Notes under the pieces: generated by a model
Told to the model about the DNA's origin: nothing
What the model saw: only the letters and a program-made list of their open reading frames with translations
Databases searched by the model: none
Translations under genes and position numbers: made by a program
NCBI RefSeq assembly: GCF_017161445.1
Contig: NZ_CP071060.1
Span: 2,604,001-2,668,000, forward strand
DNA from: Niveibacterium microcysteis
Lineage (GTDB): Bacteria; Pseudomonadota; Gammaproteobacteria; Burkholderiales; Rhodocyclaceae
Length of the DNA: 64,000 bases
Direction: 5' to 3'
Shown here: piece after piece, positions 51,794 through 60,692 of the stretch
Layout: each line of letters begins with the position of its first letter
Position numbering within the stretch: the stretch's first letter is position 1

Positions 51794-51823
51794 AAAAAGG
51801 ACGGGCCCACCAAGGTGGGCCCG
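51794..51823 (-). terminator. Terminator after cheA
   Basis: Ten-base perfect stem (CGGGCCCACC / GGTGGGCCCG) with an AA loop, followed on the minus strand by CCTTTTT. It closes the leftward chemotaxis operon. Confidence 0.9.
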
Positions 51824-51851
51824 ACGGTTCAAAACCCTGACAAGCGATCCG

Positions 51852-53807
51852 TCATGCGGCGACCGGCAAACGATCCCGCAACAGCGCCTTTCGGGTCGTG
51901 CCGCCTTGATCCGACGAGCTGCCGAGTAGCTCTTTCATATCGAGAATGAGCACGATCTGCCCGTTCGACAGCGTCGTCACGCCCGCCACGCCCTTCGGAC
52001 GGAAGGCATCAAGCGACTTGATCACCGCGTCTTCCCGGCCCGCGAACGAGTCGATCGCCAGCACGTAGTTGCGCTCGGCCGTCTGCATGAGTACGCCGTA
52101 CTCGGCGACGTGCTCCTGCGGCCAGCCCAGCAGGCCAGATAGCGTGTAGATCGGCAGCACTTCGCCACGCACCACCATCGTCGCGCGGCCACCAACCTCC
52201 TGCACATGCTGTGCTTCGATCGGCAGGATCTCGCGCACCATCGACAGGGGCACGGCGAAAGGCTGCTCCGCAAGGCGCACCACAAGCACCGGCAGAATTG
52301 CCAGAGTAAGCGGCAGCGAAATGATGAAGGTCGTGCCCTTGCCTTGCGTCGAGCGGATATCGATCGTGCCGTTGAGCTTCTGGATATTCGTCTTCACCAC
52401 ATCCATGCCAACGCCACGCCCGGACACGTCCGACACAGCCGATGCGGTGGAGAAGCCGGGGAGGAAGATCAGGTTGTAGCTCTGACGTTCATCCATGGTG
52501 TTGGCCTCTTCATCAGTGATGAGGCCTTTCTCCAACGCTTTGGCGCGCAGCCGCTCGGCGTTCATGCCACGCCCATCGTCTGCGACGATGATGACAATGT
52601 GGTCGCCTTCCTGACGCGCCTCAAGGCGCACTACGGACTTGTCCGATTTCCCTGCCGCGAGACGTTCGTGCGTCGGCTCGACACCGTGATCAACCGCGTT
52701 GCGGATCAGGTGGATGATCGGATCGGAGAGATCCTCGATCATCGTTTTGTCGATTTCCGTTTCCTCGCCGCTGAGCATCAGCTCAACATCCTTTCCGAGG
52801 CTGCGGGCCAGATCGCGGGCGATTCGCGGATATTTCTGGAACAAACGGCCGATCGGCTGCATGCGCGTCTTCATGACCGCGTTCTGCAGATCAGAAACCA
52901 GCAGATCGAGCTGGCTCACTGCCACGTCCAACGCGTGCAGCGTTTCCGAGTCGCTGCGGCCGTTCAGAATGTCAGAACGCAGTGCGTTGAGCCGGTTCTT
53001 GGTGAGCCCGATTTCACCGGACAGGTTCAAAACCTGATCGAGGCGAGAAGTATCCACGCGGATCGAGTTGTCGCGAGTGCGCTCAACCTCGCGCCGGCCA
53101 GTCGGCCCGCTATAGCCCGGCTTGTCGCTGGCACGTCGCCCGATTGCGGCCTTGATGATCTCGTCGGCAGATTTGCCGTCGAGGTCGTGCGAAGGATCTG
53201 CAACAGTAACAACAGCGGCCGGCGCGGCGGCCGGGGCCACTGCTGACGAGGGCACGCCAGTCACGGCTTCGTAAAGCGCATACCAGTCGATGCCGTCGTC
53301 GCCAACCGGATGGTGCACAACCACCGGCGCCACCGGAACCAAGGCTGTCTCGGCCTTCGGCGCGGGAGCCGGTGCCGGCGCCGGAGCGGCTGGTTTGGCC
53401 GCACCGCCAACCAGATTCCCAGCAATCGCCAGCTTCAGCTGCGAGATCAAATGCGGGTCCGCAGCGGATGGCTGCTGGCCGCGCTCAAGCTCGTTGAACA
53501 TGTCGCGCACCGCGCCGGTCGCGGCGAGGATGACGTCCATCGCATCCGGCGTAATCGCGAGTTCCGCGTTACGCAACTTGTCGAACAGGTTCTCGGTCAG
53601 GTGGCACAAGGTCACCAGCTCGGTCGCATTGAGGAACCCGGCACCACCCTTGATCGTGTGGAAGCCGCGGAAGATCTCGTTGAGCAAACCGGTGTCGTTC
53701 GGCGTGCGCTCAAGATCGACAAGCTTGTTGTCGACGCCTGATAGCAGATCACCCGCTTCGATCAGGAAGTCCTGAAGGAGATCTTCCATCCCCGCAAAAT
53801 CGCTCAT
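51852..53807 (-). CDS. cheA: CheA, chemotaxis histidine kinase
   Basis: 651 aa. N-terminal HPt domain with phospho-His 50 in FHTIKGGAGF; a long Ala/Pro-rich linker (about 130-245) where the CheY-binding P2 domain would sit; dimerisation helices (DTSRLDQVLNLSGEIG); kinase domain with N box HLIRNAVDHG, DDGRGM and GRGVGMDVVK; CheW-like C-terminus. Last gene of the operon before the terminator at 51794. A recognisable P2 domain is absent. Confidence 0.96.
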   Translation of the reverse strand: MSDFAGMEDLLQDFLIEAGDLLSGVDNKLVDLERTPNDTGLLNEIFRGFHTIKGGAGFLNATELVTLCHLTENLFDKLRNAELAITPDAMDVILAATGAVRDMFNELERGQQPSAADPHLISQLKLAIAGNLVGGAAKPAAPAPAPAPAPKAETALVPVAPVVVHHPVGDDGIDWYALYEAVTGVPSSAVAPAAAPAAVVTVADPSHDLDGKSADEIIKAAIGRRASDKPGYSGPTGRREVERTRDNSIRVDTSRLDQVLNLSGEIGLTKNRLNALRSDILNGRSDSETLHALDVAVSQLDLLVSDLQNAVMKTRMQPIGRLFQKYPRIARDLARSLGKDVELMLSGEETEIDKTMIEDLSDPIIHLIRNAVDHGVEPTHERLAAGKSDKSVVRLEARQEGDHIVIIVADDGRGMNAERLRAKALEKGLITDEEANTMDERQSYNLIFLPGFSTASAVSDVSGRGVGMDVVKTNIQKLNGTIDIRSTQGKGTTFIISLPLTLAILPVLVVRLAEQPFAVPLSMVREILPIEAQHVQEVGGRATMVVRGEVLPIYTLSGLLGWPQEHVAEYGVLMQTAERNYVLAIDSFAGREDAVIKSLDAFRPKGVAGVTTLSNGQIVLILDMKELLGSSSDQGGTTRKALLRDRLPVAA

Positions 53808-53869
53808 AGCTCGCTCCGAATCACCGATGTCTTACGCCAGTCCGGCTCTAAGTCGGTCATGCAACGCTG

Positions 53870-54706
53870 TCAGAAGCCCAGGCTTTCGAGCAGATCGTCC
53901 ACCTGCTCCTGGTTCGTCACGACATCCTCGCGCCCTTCGCTGCTGACCACCGGGCCATTCAGCAGGCCTTCGCTGGCCGACGAGCGCTTGTTCTCCGGCA
54001 CCACCTGCAGCAGCACGTTCACCAGGCCCTCTTCCAGTACTGCAGCCATGTCGACGATCTTCTTGATCACCTGACCGGTCAGATCCTGGAAGTCCTGCGC
54101 CATCATGATTTCGAGCAACTGTTCATTGACCAGTTTGCTGTCGTCGGCGACCTGACCAAGGAAGCCGCGGGTCTCCTGAGCAAGGACCTTGAACTCTTCG
54201 ACCGACAGCTCCTTCGCGTAGAGCTTGTCCCAGCGTTCGCGCAGCTGACGCGACATGTCTTCCTGCCGATCCTGGATCGGCTGCGCGATGTCGGTCGCGT
54301 TGAGCACGCGGCTCGCAGCCTGCTCGGTCATCGTCGCGATGTAGGAAAGGCGCTGGCGTGCGTCGGGGATCTGGCGTGCAGTTTCCTCCAGCATCCGGTC
54401 GTAACCCAGCTCGCGCAAGGTGTCGTGCAGCATCCGCGTCATCTGGCCGATCTTCGTGAAGACCGATTCCTGGCGCTCCTCCGGTGTCAAGGGCTCCGCC
54501 GGTACCTCGCGCGCCTCGCCCTCAAGAACGTCCTGCCCGCCCGCATTGAACTTCGACGCTACATCGTCGAAGAGATGCTGCAATTCGTCGCTGTCGCCTT
54601 CGTCGGCAGGCGGACGGGGCGCTGCGGCCTCGCTCGCGATGCTGTCGAACAGCTCCTGCAGTTCGTCGTTGTCACCTGATCCGTCATTCGCTGGCCGTTT
54701 TGCCAT
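53870..54706 (-). CDS. cheZ: CheZ, CheY-P phosphatase, with extra N-terminal motifs
   Basis: 278 aa. The phosphatase core has the catalytic Gln in MMAQDFQDLTGQVIKKI and the CheY-binding C-terminus QVDDLLESLGF. The N-terminus carries two near-copies of one motif, DELQELFDSIAS (14-25) and DELQHLFDDVAS (40-51), whose pattern resembles the C-terminal CheY-binding peptide. ATG 54706 follows GGAG. Between cheY and cheA in the leftward operon. Confidence 0.94.
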   Translation of the reverse strand: MAKRPANDGSGDNDELQELFDSIASEAAAPRPPADEGDSDELQHLFDDVASKFNAGGQDVLEGEAREVPAEPLTPEERQESVFTKIGQMTRMLHDTLRELGYDRMLEETARQIPDARQRLSYIATMTEQAASRVLNATDIAQPIQDRQEDMSRQLRERWDKLYAKELSVEEFKVLAQETRGFLGQVADDSKLVNEQLLEIMMAQDFQDLTGQVIKKIVDMAAVLEEGLVNVLLQVVPENKRSSASEGLLNGPVVSSEGREDVVTNQEQVDDLLESLGF

Positions 54707-54782
54707 TTCCGGCTCCTGTTGGTCTTTCACACCGAATGCGCAGCGCAAAGAAAGCCGCGCCGCACACCACGCATGTCGCGGA

Positions 54783-55178
54783 TTAGCCCGCCTTGCCCAT
54801 TTTTTCGAAGATCTTCCCCATCTTTTCGGACAGGGTCGCCGCGGTGAAAGGCTTCACGATGTAGCCACTCGCACCGGCCTGCGCAGCCATGATGATGTTT
54901 TCCTTCTTGGCCTCTGCCGTGATCATCAGAACGGGCAGATCCTTCAGCGCAGAACTCGAGCGGATCGCTTGCAGCAACTCAATGCCGGTCATGTTGGGCA
55001 TGTTCCAGTCGGTGACGACGAAGTCGAATCCACCGCCTTGCAGTTTCTGCAAGGCAACGGCGCCGTCTTCCGCCTCATCGACGTTTGTGTAGCCCAATTC
55101 CTTCAACAGGTTGCGGACGATGCGACGCATCGTCGAAAAGTCATCAACCACGAGGAATTTCATCTTGGGATCGGACAT
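54783..55178 (-). CDS. cheY: CheY, chemotaxis response regulator
   Basis: 131-aa single receiver: acidic pair VVDDF, phospho-Asp 57 in VVTDWNMP, Thr in [12 protein letters not shown] and Lys in [10 protein letters not shown]. CheY-P binds the flagellar switch. It follows cheV and precedes cheZ, its phosphatase. Confidence 0.97.
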   Translation of the reverse strand: MSDPKMKFLVVDDFSTMRRIVRNLLKELGYTNVDEAEDGAVALQKLQGGGFDFVVTDWNMPNMTGIELLQAIRSSSALKDLPVLMITAEAKKENIIMAAQAGASGYIVKPFTAATLSEKMGKIFEKMGKAG

Positions 55179-55192
55179 ATTTTTCTCCGGGG

Positions 55193-56140
55193 TTATTCCC
55201 TGTGCGACTTCATCAGATATGGGCGCAGCGTCTCGGCGAGCACCTCAGCATCGAACTTTGCCACATACGCATCGACACCGACTGACTTGCCCATTGCTCG
55301 ATTCGCTTCCGAGGAGAGGGACGAGTGCATGACCACCGGGATCCCCTCAAAACGAACGTCGCTCTTGATATTGCGGGTCAGCACGTAGCCGTCCATTTCC
55401 GGCATTTCCGCGTCAACCAGAATCAGGCTCAGTTCATCGGCAAGGCGGCGCTTCTGCAGTTGCGCATGGGAGGCCATGCCTTCGAGCCGGGTCCAAGCCT
55501 CAAAACCGTTCATCGCGTGCTTGTGGCGTACGCCAAGCTTGTCGAGCACCTCGACAATCTTCTTGCGAGCAACCGACGAGTCATCGACGAAGAAGATGTT
55601 CGATTCGACGTCTTTTCCAAGCGGGGCGATCTGCCCGATCGGCGCTTCGCCGAAGGTTTGCGCGAGGATCGTCTCGACGTCCAGGATCGACACCAGACGG
55701 CCGTCCGGCAGTTCGGTGATCGCGGTGATGAAGCTGACCGCCGACGATGAGACGTTCTCCGGCTGGCGAACCTTGTCCCATTCAACCCGGATGATGCGGT
55801 CGACATCGCTGACGAGGAACCCGAGCGTTCGCTTGCTGTACTCGGTCACCATCATCGAGCCGCCCAGACCCGCTTCGGGGCCATTCAAGCCAAGGATGCG
55901 ACCCAGCGAGAGTACGGGAATGACGTTGCCGCGGAGCGAAATCAGGCCCTCCACCCCGGCAGGCATATTCGGTGCCTTGGTGATGAACGGCGTTTTCGAG
56001 ACTTCGCGCACCTTGAACACGTTGATGCCGAAGGTTTCGGTCGTGCCGAGCGAAAACAGCAGGATCTCCATCCGGTTGGAACCGGCGAGCTTGGTACGCG
56101 CATCAACCGAATCGAGCAGATTGCTTTGTGCCTGGTCCAT
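55193..56140 (-). CDS. cheV: CheV, CheW-receiver fusion (copy 1)
   Basis: 315 aa: CheW-like N-terminal domain ([22 protein letters not shown]) and C-terminal receiver ([27 protein letters not shown] phospho-Asp; VAKFD). CheV couples receptors to CheA and adapts through phosphorylation. Tandem with a second cheV gene upstream (12-base gap), so the pair arose by duplication or serves different receptors. Confidence 0.95.
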   Translation of the reverse strand: MDQAQSNLLDSVDARTKLAGSNRMEILLFSLGTTETFGINVFKVREVSKTPFITKAPNMPAGVEGLISLRGNVIPVLSLGRILGLNGPEAGLGGSMMVTEYSKRTLGFLVSDVDRIIRVEWDKVRQPENVSSSAVSFITAITELPDGRLVSILDVETILAQTFGEAPIGQIAPLGKDVESNIFFVDDSSVARKKIVEVLDKLGVRHKHAMNGFEAWTRLEGMASHAQLQKRRLADELSLILVDAEMPEMDGYVLTRNIKSDVRFEGIPVVMHSSLSSEANRAMGKSVGVDAYVAKFDAEVLAETLRPYLMKSHRE

Positions 56141-56151
56141 TTCGGTTCCCC

Positions 56152-57111
56152 TCAGAGCATGTCCTGGTCGCCGTCGATGTACTTCAACAGCGAGTCAGCC
56201 AGCCGGTGCGGCTCAAACTTGGAAACGTAGGCATCCACACCCACTGATTTGCCGAGCGCCTGGTTCGACATGCCCGACAGCGAGGAATGCATGAGGATGG
56301 GTATCCCCTCGAAACGTGGGTCCGACTTGATCTTCTTCGTCAGGATGTAGCCATCCATTTCCGGCATCTCGATATCGGTCAGGATGACCGTGACCAGCTT
56401 GTTCATCTTCTTGCCGACGATATCGGCGTGGTTCGCCAGCTTCTCCAGCTCATCCCACGCAGCGCGGCCGTTGACCGCGCTTAACGACCGGATCCCCATT
56501 TCCTTGAGCGTGCGTTCGATTTGCTTGCGCGCGACGGCCGAGTCATCGGCGTAGAAAACGGTTGCGTCTTTCTTGCGAACCTTGGGCAAGTCCTTGAACA
56601 GGAAGTCGTCGTCGTACTTGGTGGTTTCCGACAGTACCTTCTCGACGTCCAGCATCATGATCAACCGGCCGTCTTCAAGTTCGGTGACTGCCGTTACCAG
56701 GCCGCCCAGACGCGAAGTCAGCATTTCGGGCGGCACCCGCATCTGCGCCCAGTCGAGCCGAAGGATGGTATCCACCGCCTCAACCAGGAAGCCCTGAGTG
56801 TGGCCGTTGTATTCGGTCACGATCATGATGTCGCGCTTGCCATCGGTGTTTACACCGGTGTACTTGGCCAGATCGACGATCGGCACAAGCTGCCCGCGCA
56901 GCGAAACCATGCCTTCCACCGCGCTCTGCATGTCCGGCGCGGCGGTGATAGGCGGTGTGCGCATGACTTCACGCACCTTGAACACGTTGATGCCGAAGGT
57001 CTCGCGCCGATTGGTGCGTTGATCCTCGCCCAAGGTGAAGAGCAGGATCTCGAGCTTGTTCGTACCAGCCAGGCGCGTCCGCGCGTCAATGCTCTTCAGT
57101 AGTTCGGACAT
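56152..57111 (-). CDS. cheV: CheV, CheW-receiver fusion (copy 2)
   Basis: 319 aa with the same domain order as its neighbour ([74 protein letters not shown]). It differs mainly by an insert near residue 30. ATG 57111 follows GGAGAG. The MCP gene lies upstream (84-base gap with a CCTGC/GCAGG hairpin). Confidence 0.95.
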   Translation of the reverse strand: MSELLKSIDARTRLAGTNKLEILLFTLGEDQRTNRRETFGINVFKVREVMRTPPITAAPDMQSAVEGMVSLRGQLVPIVDLAKYTGVNTDGKRDIMIVTEYNGHTQGFLVEAVDTILRLDWAQMRVPPEMLTSRLGGLVTAVTELEDGRLIMMLDVEKVLSETTKYDDDFLFKDLPKVRKKDATVFYADDSAVARKQIERTLKEMGIRSLSAVNGRAAWDELEKLANHADIVGKKMNKLVTVILTDIEMPEMDGYILTKKIKSDPRFEGIPILMHSSLSGMSNQALGKSVGVDAYVSKFEPHRLADSLLKYIDGDQDML

Positions 57112-57195
57112 TCGTCTCTCCAACTCCAGGCCCTGCCTGCATTCTTGCAGGCGTCAATAACACTAACGGCAGCGCGGTTACGGACTTGAGGGTGC

Positions 57196-58788
57196 TTATG
57201 CACGAAAACCGATCCGGAAACCGCCCCAGTGGCGGCCCTGGATATAAATCGGGGCCGAAACGTCGTGCATCACCTCACCGGTATCGCGCCGGTAGGTTTG
57301 CACCAGGTATTCCATTTCGTGGGCACCGCAGCGCTTGCCGACCGGATCGTCGAAGATCCGCTTGGTGCGGTTGCCGACCATGTCCTTGTCGAAATCGCCG
57401 GTCAGCGGCTGCGAGAAGCGCCGGTTATGCGTGGGGAAGTAGCCCCTGCGATCCACCGCCCCGGCGTACACCACCGCCGAGTGCTGCTCCAGGATCGGCT
57501 CCTGAATTGCCGGCAGCAGTTCGTCGGTCAGCGAATCAAAGCGGGTGTTGAACTTCTGCGGTTTGGTGTCGGGAATCGGCACGTAGCGGTCGTCGAACAA
57601 GGCGTCCAGCGTGATGCGCCCGGATGCCACCGCCTGCTCAAGCGCCTCGCCCACCGCCTTGGCGGCCGCCATGGCCACACTCGGCAAGGCGGCATGCACC
57701 GCCACGGCGTTCTGCCCAACGTCCGAGAGGCGGAACACCTTGTCGATCTCGCCCAGGTTGCCGGCCAGGTTCGCGAGGCGCGCCGCCTCGCCGCGCGACT
57801 CATCCGCCGCCTTGGCGTTCTCGTTGATCATCTTGAGGATCTGCTGCACCGAGCCGTGGATCGCCTCAGCATCACGACTCTGCCCCTGTATCGACAGCGC
57901 GATCGCGTCGACCTTCTCCATGGTCTCAGTCGCGCCACGGTCGATCGCCTGCAGGGAATCCGATGCGCTGCTGGCCAGTTGGGCACCACTGCGCGCCTGT
58001 TTGCTACCTTCTTCAATCGTCGCGATAGCGCTGGCCGTTTCCCCCTGGATGGCCGCGATCATCTGGGTGATCTCGCGCGTAGCGTTGGATGTGCGTTCCG
58101 CAAGCTTGCGCACCTCGTCGGCCACCACTGCGAAACCGCGCCCCTGCTCGCCGGCCCGCGCTGCCTCGATAGCAGCGTTGAGCGCCAAGAGGTTGGTCTG
58201 ATCGGCGATCTCGCGAATAACGTTGACGATGCCGCTGATCGCCTGCGACCGGTCGCCCAGCGACGCCACGACGGATGCGGACTGTTCCACCCACTGGGCG
58301 ATACGCTCGATTTCCTGCGACACATTGGCCACCACGCCGCCACCGGCGATCGAAAGCTCGCGGGCTTCCTGCGCAATGCGAGCAGTCTGCGAGGCATGTT
58401 CGGCGACTTCATAGACGTTGGCGGTCATCTGCTCGATCGCCTGCGCCATCTGGTTCGCCGCGTCGCGCTGCGAACCGGTACTGGCGCTCATGCGCTCGGA
58501 GCGCGCACCGAGTTGATCGGAAACTTCTGCAACCCGACGCGAATCGCTGATCACCTTGGCGACAACGCCCTGCACCACATCTAGGAGCGTGTTGAAGGCG
58601 CTGGCCAGTTCACCGCTGACGCCACCGCCAGCCGCCGCGCGGCGCGAGAGGTCGCCGTCTCGATTGATATCGGTGAGTAGCGTGGTCATCGCCTGCAGAC
58701 CGGCACACTGTCGCCGCTGTATCCACCAGAACAGCACCATCACAGGCAAGGCCGAAATCACCGCGGCCCCCGCCGCCCCCCGAGCCAA
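57196..58788 (-). CDS. Methyl-accepting chemotaxis protein with C-terminal sensor domain (possibly frameshifted N-terminus)
   Basis: 530 aa as drawn. A short hydrophobic segment and HAMP-like stretch (LLTDINRDGDLSRR) precede the methyl-accepting domain with hairpin tip NLLALNAAIEAARAGEQGRGFAVVADEVR. After it comes a further domain of about 170 residues (FDSLTDELLPAIQEPI... VSAPIYIQGRHWGGFRIGF), so sensing is C-terminal and cytoplasmic. The frame starts at TTG 58788. A better start, ATG 58853 with GAGGG upstream, encodes MRQIGAMIVLGAAAALGAG in another frame, ending after a run of six C (58776-58781). A one-base indel would join both into a two-helix hairpin N-terminus. Confidence 0.8.
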   Translation of the reverse strand: MARGAAGAAVISALPVMVLFWWIQRRQCAGLQAMTTLLTDINRDGDLSRRAAAGGGVSGELASAFNTLLDVVQGVVAKVISDSRRVAEVSDQLGARSERMSASTGSQRDAANQMAQAIEQMTANVYEVAEHASQTARIAQEARELSIAGGGVVANVSQEIERIAQWVEQSASVVASLGDRSQAISGIVNVIREIADQTNLLALNAAIEAARAGEQGRGFAVVADEVRKLAERTSNATREITQMIAAIQGETASAIATIEEGSKQARSGAQLASSASDSLQAIDRGATETMEKVDAIALSIQGQSRDAEAIHGSVQQILKMINENAKAADESRGEAARLANLAGNLGEIDKVFRLSDVGQNAVAVHAALPSVAMAAAKAVGEALEQAVASGRITLDALFDDRYVPIPDTKPQKFNTRFDSLTDELLPAIQEPILEQHSAVVYAGAVDRRGYFPTHNRRFSQPLTGDFDKDMVGNRTKRIFDDPVGKRCGAHEMEYLVQTYRRDTGEVMHDVSAPIYIQGRHWGGFRIGFRA

Positions 58789-58929
58789 GCTCCGGCCCCC
58801 GCCCCCAGCGCCGCAGCTGCGCCAAGGACGATCATCGCCCCGATTTGCCTCATTCGACCCTCGCCGTGTTGATCACGCTCGCGCTCTCGGGCGCCGTTCG
58901 TCCGATTAACGGCGGGGGATGAAGCGACT

Positions 58930-60579
58930 TTAGGCGTCGTCGGCGAAACCCGCTTCGTTCAGCAAGCCGGCTGCGGTAGCCGACGCCAGCACGAACAATT
59001 TCATCGTGGCGCGGGTCGCGCCGACGAAGAATTTACGCAAGGCTGCGTCGTCCAGCACCGCAAAGTCCACTTCGCTGAGGATCACGCAGGGCGCGCTCTG
59101 CCCCTTGAAGCGGTAGACCGTCTCGCACAGCACGTCGCCGGCCGAGAACTCAGGCATGCCAAGCAGATCGTAGCGCCCTGTGAAGTGTCGCAGCGGGATC
59201 GGCCCAAGCCGGTCGAGCCCGACAAGCGCCGAACGCTCCCGGCCGTGAAAGCTCAGCAGCGCGATCTGGCTGCGCTCGAAACCCAAGCCAATTGCCTGCG
59301 TGAGCGCCCGGCGCGTCTGCTCGAGCAGCGACTCGCGATCAGCGTAGGGCACCACACTCACCGCGTCGCCGCGGATCGGGCTGCCGGGCTCCTGGCGCAA
59401 GGCGTCGGGCATCAGCCGATTGAGCATGTCGACGATCGCGCGCGGGCTGCGGAAGTTGGTTGCCGAGCGAAGCGTTACCCAGCCGGGCATCTCGATCGCG
59501 GGCTTGGCGTAAAGGTTCTGCATCGGGTCTTCCAGCCACCAGCAGCGCGCACCGGGGCGGCCCAAGCGCAAAACTGCGTCGCGCCAGGCGGGCGAAAAAT
59601 CCTGCCCCTCGTCGATGATGATCTCGTCGAACACCCACTCCGCCGGTACCGCCATCACCCCAAACGCCGTCTCCAGCCGCGAGAATGCATCCGGCTGGCG
59701 CAAGTCGGGCTGCAAACCGGTGGTTCGCAACATGCTCAGGCATAGCTGGTGGAACGACGTGACCTCGCCCCCCGCGGGCACCAGCGCAGCCACATGGTCC
59801 GCCAGCGGCCGGTTGAAGCACACGTACAAAGGCCGCCGCCCCGCTGCCAGCGCATCGCGATAGACCGCCAACGCGAGCTGCGTCTTGCCGGATCCGGCCG
59901 TGCCCACCACCCGCAACAGATGGGGTGACATTTCCAGCCGCCGCGCCCATTCAGTGAGGCCACCTGAGAGGCGGGTGTAGAGCGCACGCGACGCATCGGC
60001 GGCCGCGCCGACGTCCGGCGTCAGCGACAATTCGTCCGCCAGAAACGCCGACACCGCGGCGTGACGTACCGCATTAGCGGCGACATCAGCATCGAGCGCC
60101 AGCACCCGCGCCACCAGCGCCTCGCGTTGATCGGCATCGATGATCAGCGCCGGGTCCAGGCCCGCGGTTTGCGGTTGGCGAACGCGATAGTCCGGCAGGA
60201 AGAGCAGACCAGTCACCGATGCGTCGCTGGCCACGCGAGCGAGTTTCTCGCGCAGCACCGCCACCGCGCGCCCCAGGTGGTGCGCCACGTTCACCGCCTG
60301 CGCCGCGCTGCCGCGCAGGAGGCCCTCGGCCGATTCGCGCAGAAAGCCGGTGCGCTGCTCGATCAGTACACAGGCGCCAGATGGCGTCACCAGTGCCAGA
60401 TCCACCGCGCCAAACAGCGCTTGACCATCCGCGCCATGCTGCCAATGCACACCGTGAAACACCGCCCAATCGTCGGGCAAGGCTTCGCCCAGGCGGCGCA
60501 GCGTGTCGAGCAGTCGAACCAGGCTGGGCGATGCGCCGTTCGCCAGCGCTTCCCAACCGTCGGGGTAGATACGAGCCAT
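58930..60579 (-). CDS. NERD-like/UvrD-type superfamily I helicase
   Basis: 549 aa. The N-terminal part (about 1-150) looks like a NERD/nuclease-related region (FHGVHWQHGADGQALFGAVDLALVTPSGACVLIEQ, with D and E-x-Q residues). SF1 helicase motifs follow: Walker A VVGTAGSGKTQLAL, DEGQDFSPAW, motif III region and a C-terminal QSAPCVILSEVDFAV. It may act in repair or stress response. It is divergent from recC (113 bases), suggesting a shared DNA-repair context. Confidence 0.82.
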   Translation of the reverse strand: MARIYPDGWEALANGASPSLVRLLDTLRRLGEALPDDWAVFHGVHWQHGADGQALFGAVDLALVTPSGACVLIEQRTGFLRESAEGLLRGSAAQAVNVAHHLGRAVAVLREKLARVASDASVTGLLFLPDYRVRQPQTAGLDPALIIDADQREALVARVLALDADVAANAVRHAAVSAFLADELSLTPDVGAAADASRALYTRLSGGLTEWARRLEMSPHLLRVVGTAGSGKTQLALAVYRDALAAGRRPLYVCFNRPLADHVAALVPAGGEVTSFHQLCLSMLRTTGLQPDLRQPDAFSRLETAFGVMAVPAEWVFDEIIIDEGQDFSPAWRDAVLRLGRPGARCWWLEDPMQNLYAKPAIEMPGWVTLRSATNFRSPRAIVDMLNRLMPDALRQEPGSPIRGDAVSVVPYADRESLLEQTRRALTQAIGLGFERSQIALLSFHGRERSALVGLDRLGPIPLRHFTGRYDLLGMPEFSAGDVLCETVYRFKGQSAPCVILSEVDFAVLDDAALRKFFVGATRATMKLFVLASATAAGLLNEAGFADDA

Positions 60580-60692
60580 GAATGCATCACCTCAAGACCA
60601 AGCGCCCGATTGTCGCCGACTTTGCGCACGGGCTGCCACGCCCCACGCGGCGTGGCTCATCGGGCGAGCTTGGCTCGCGATAGACTTGCCCC

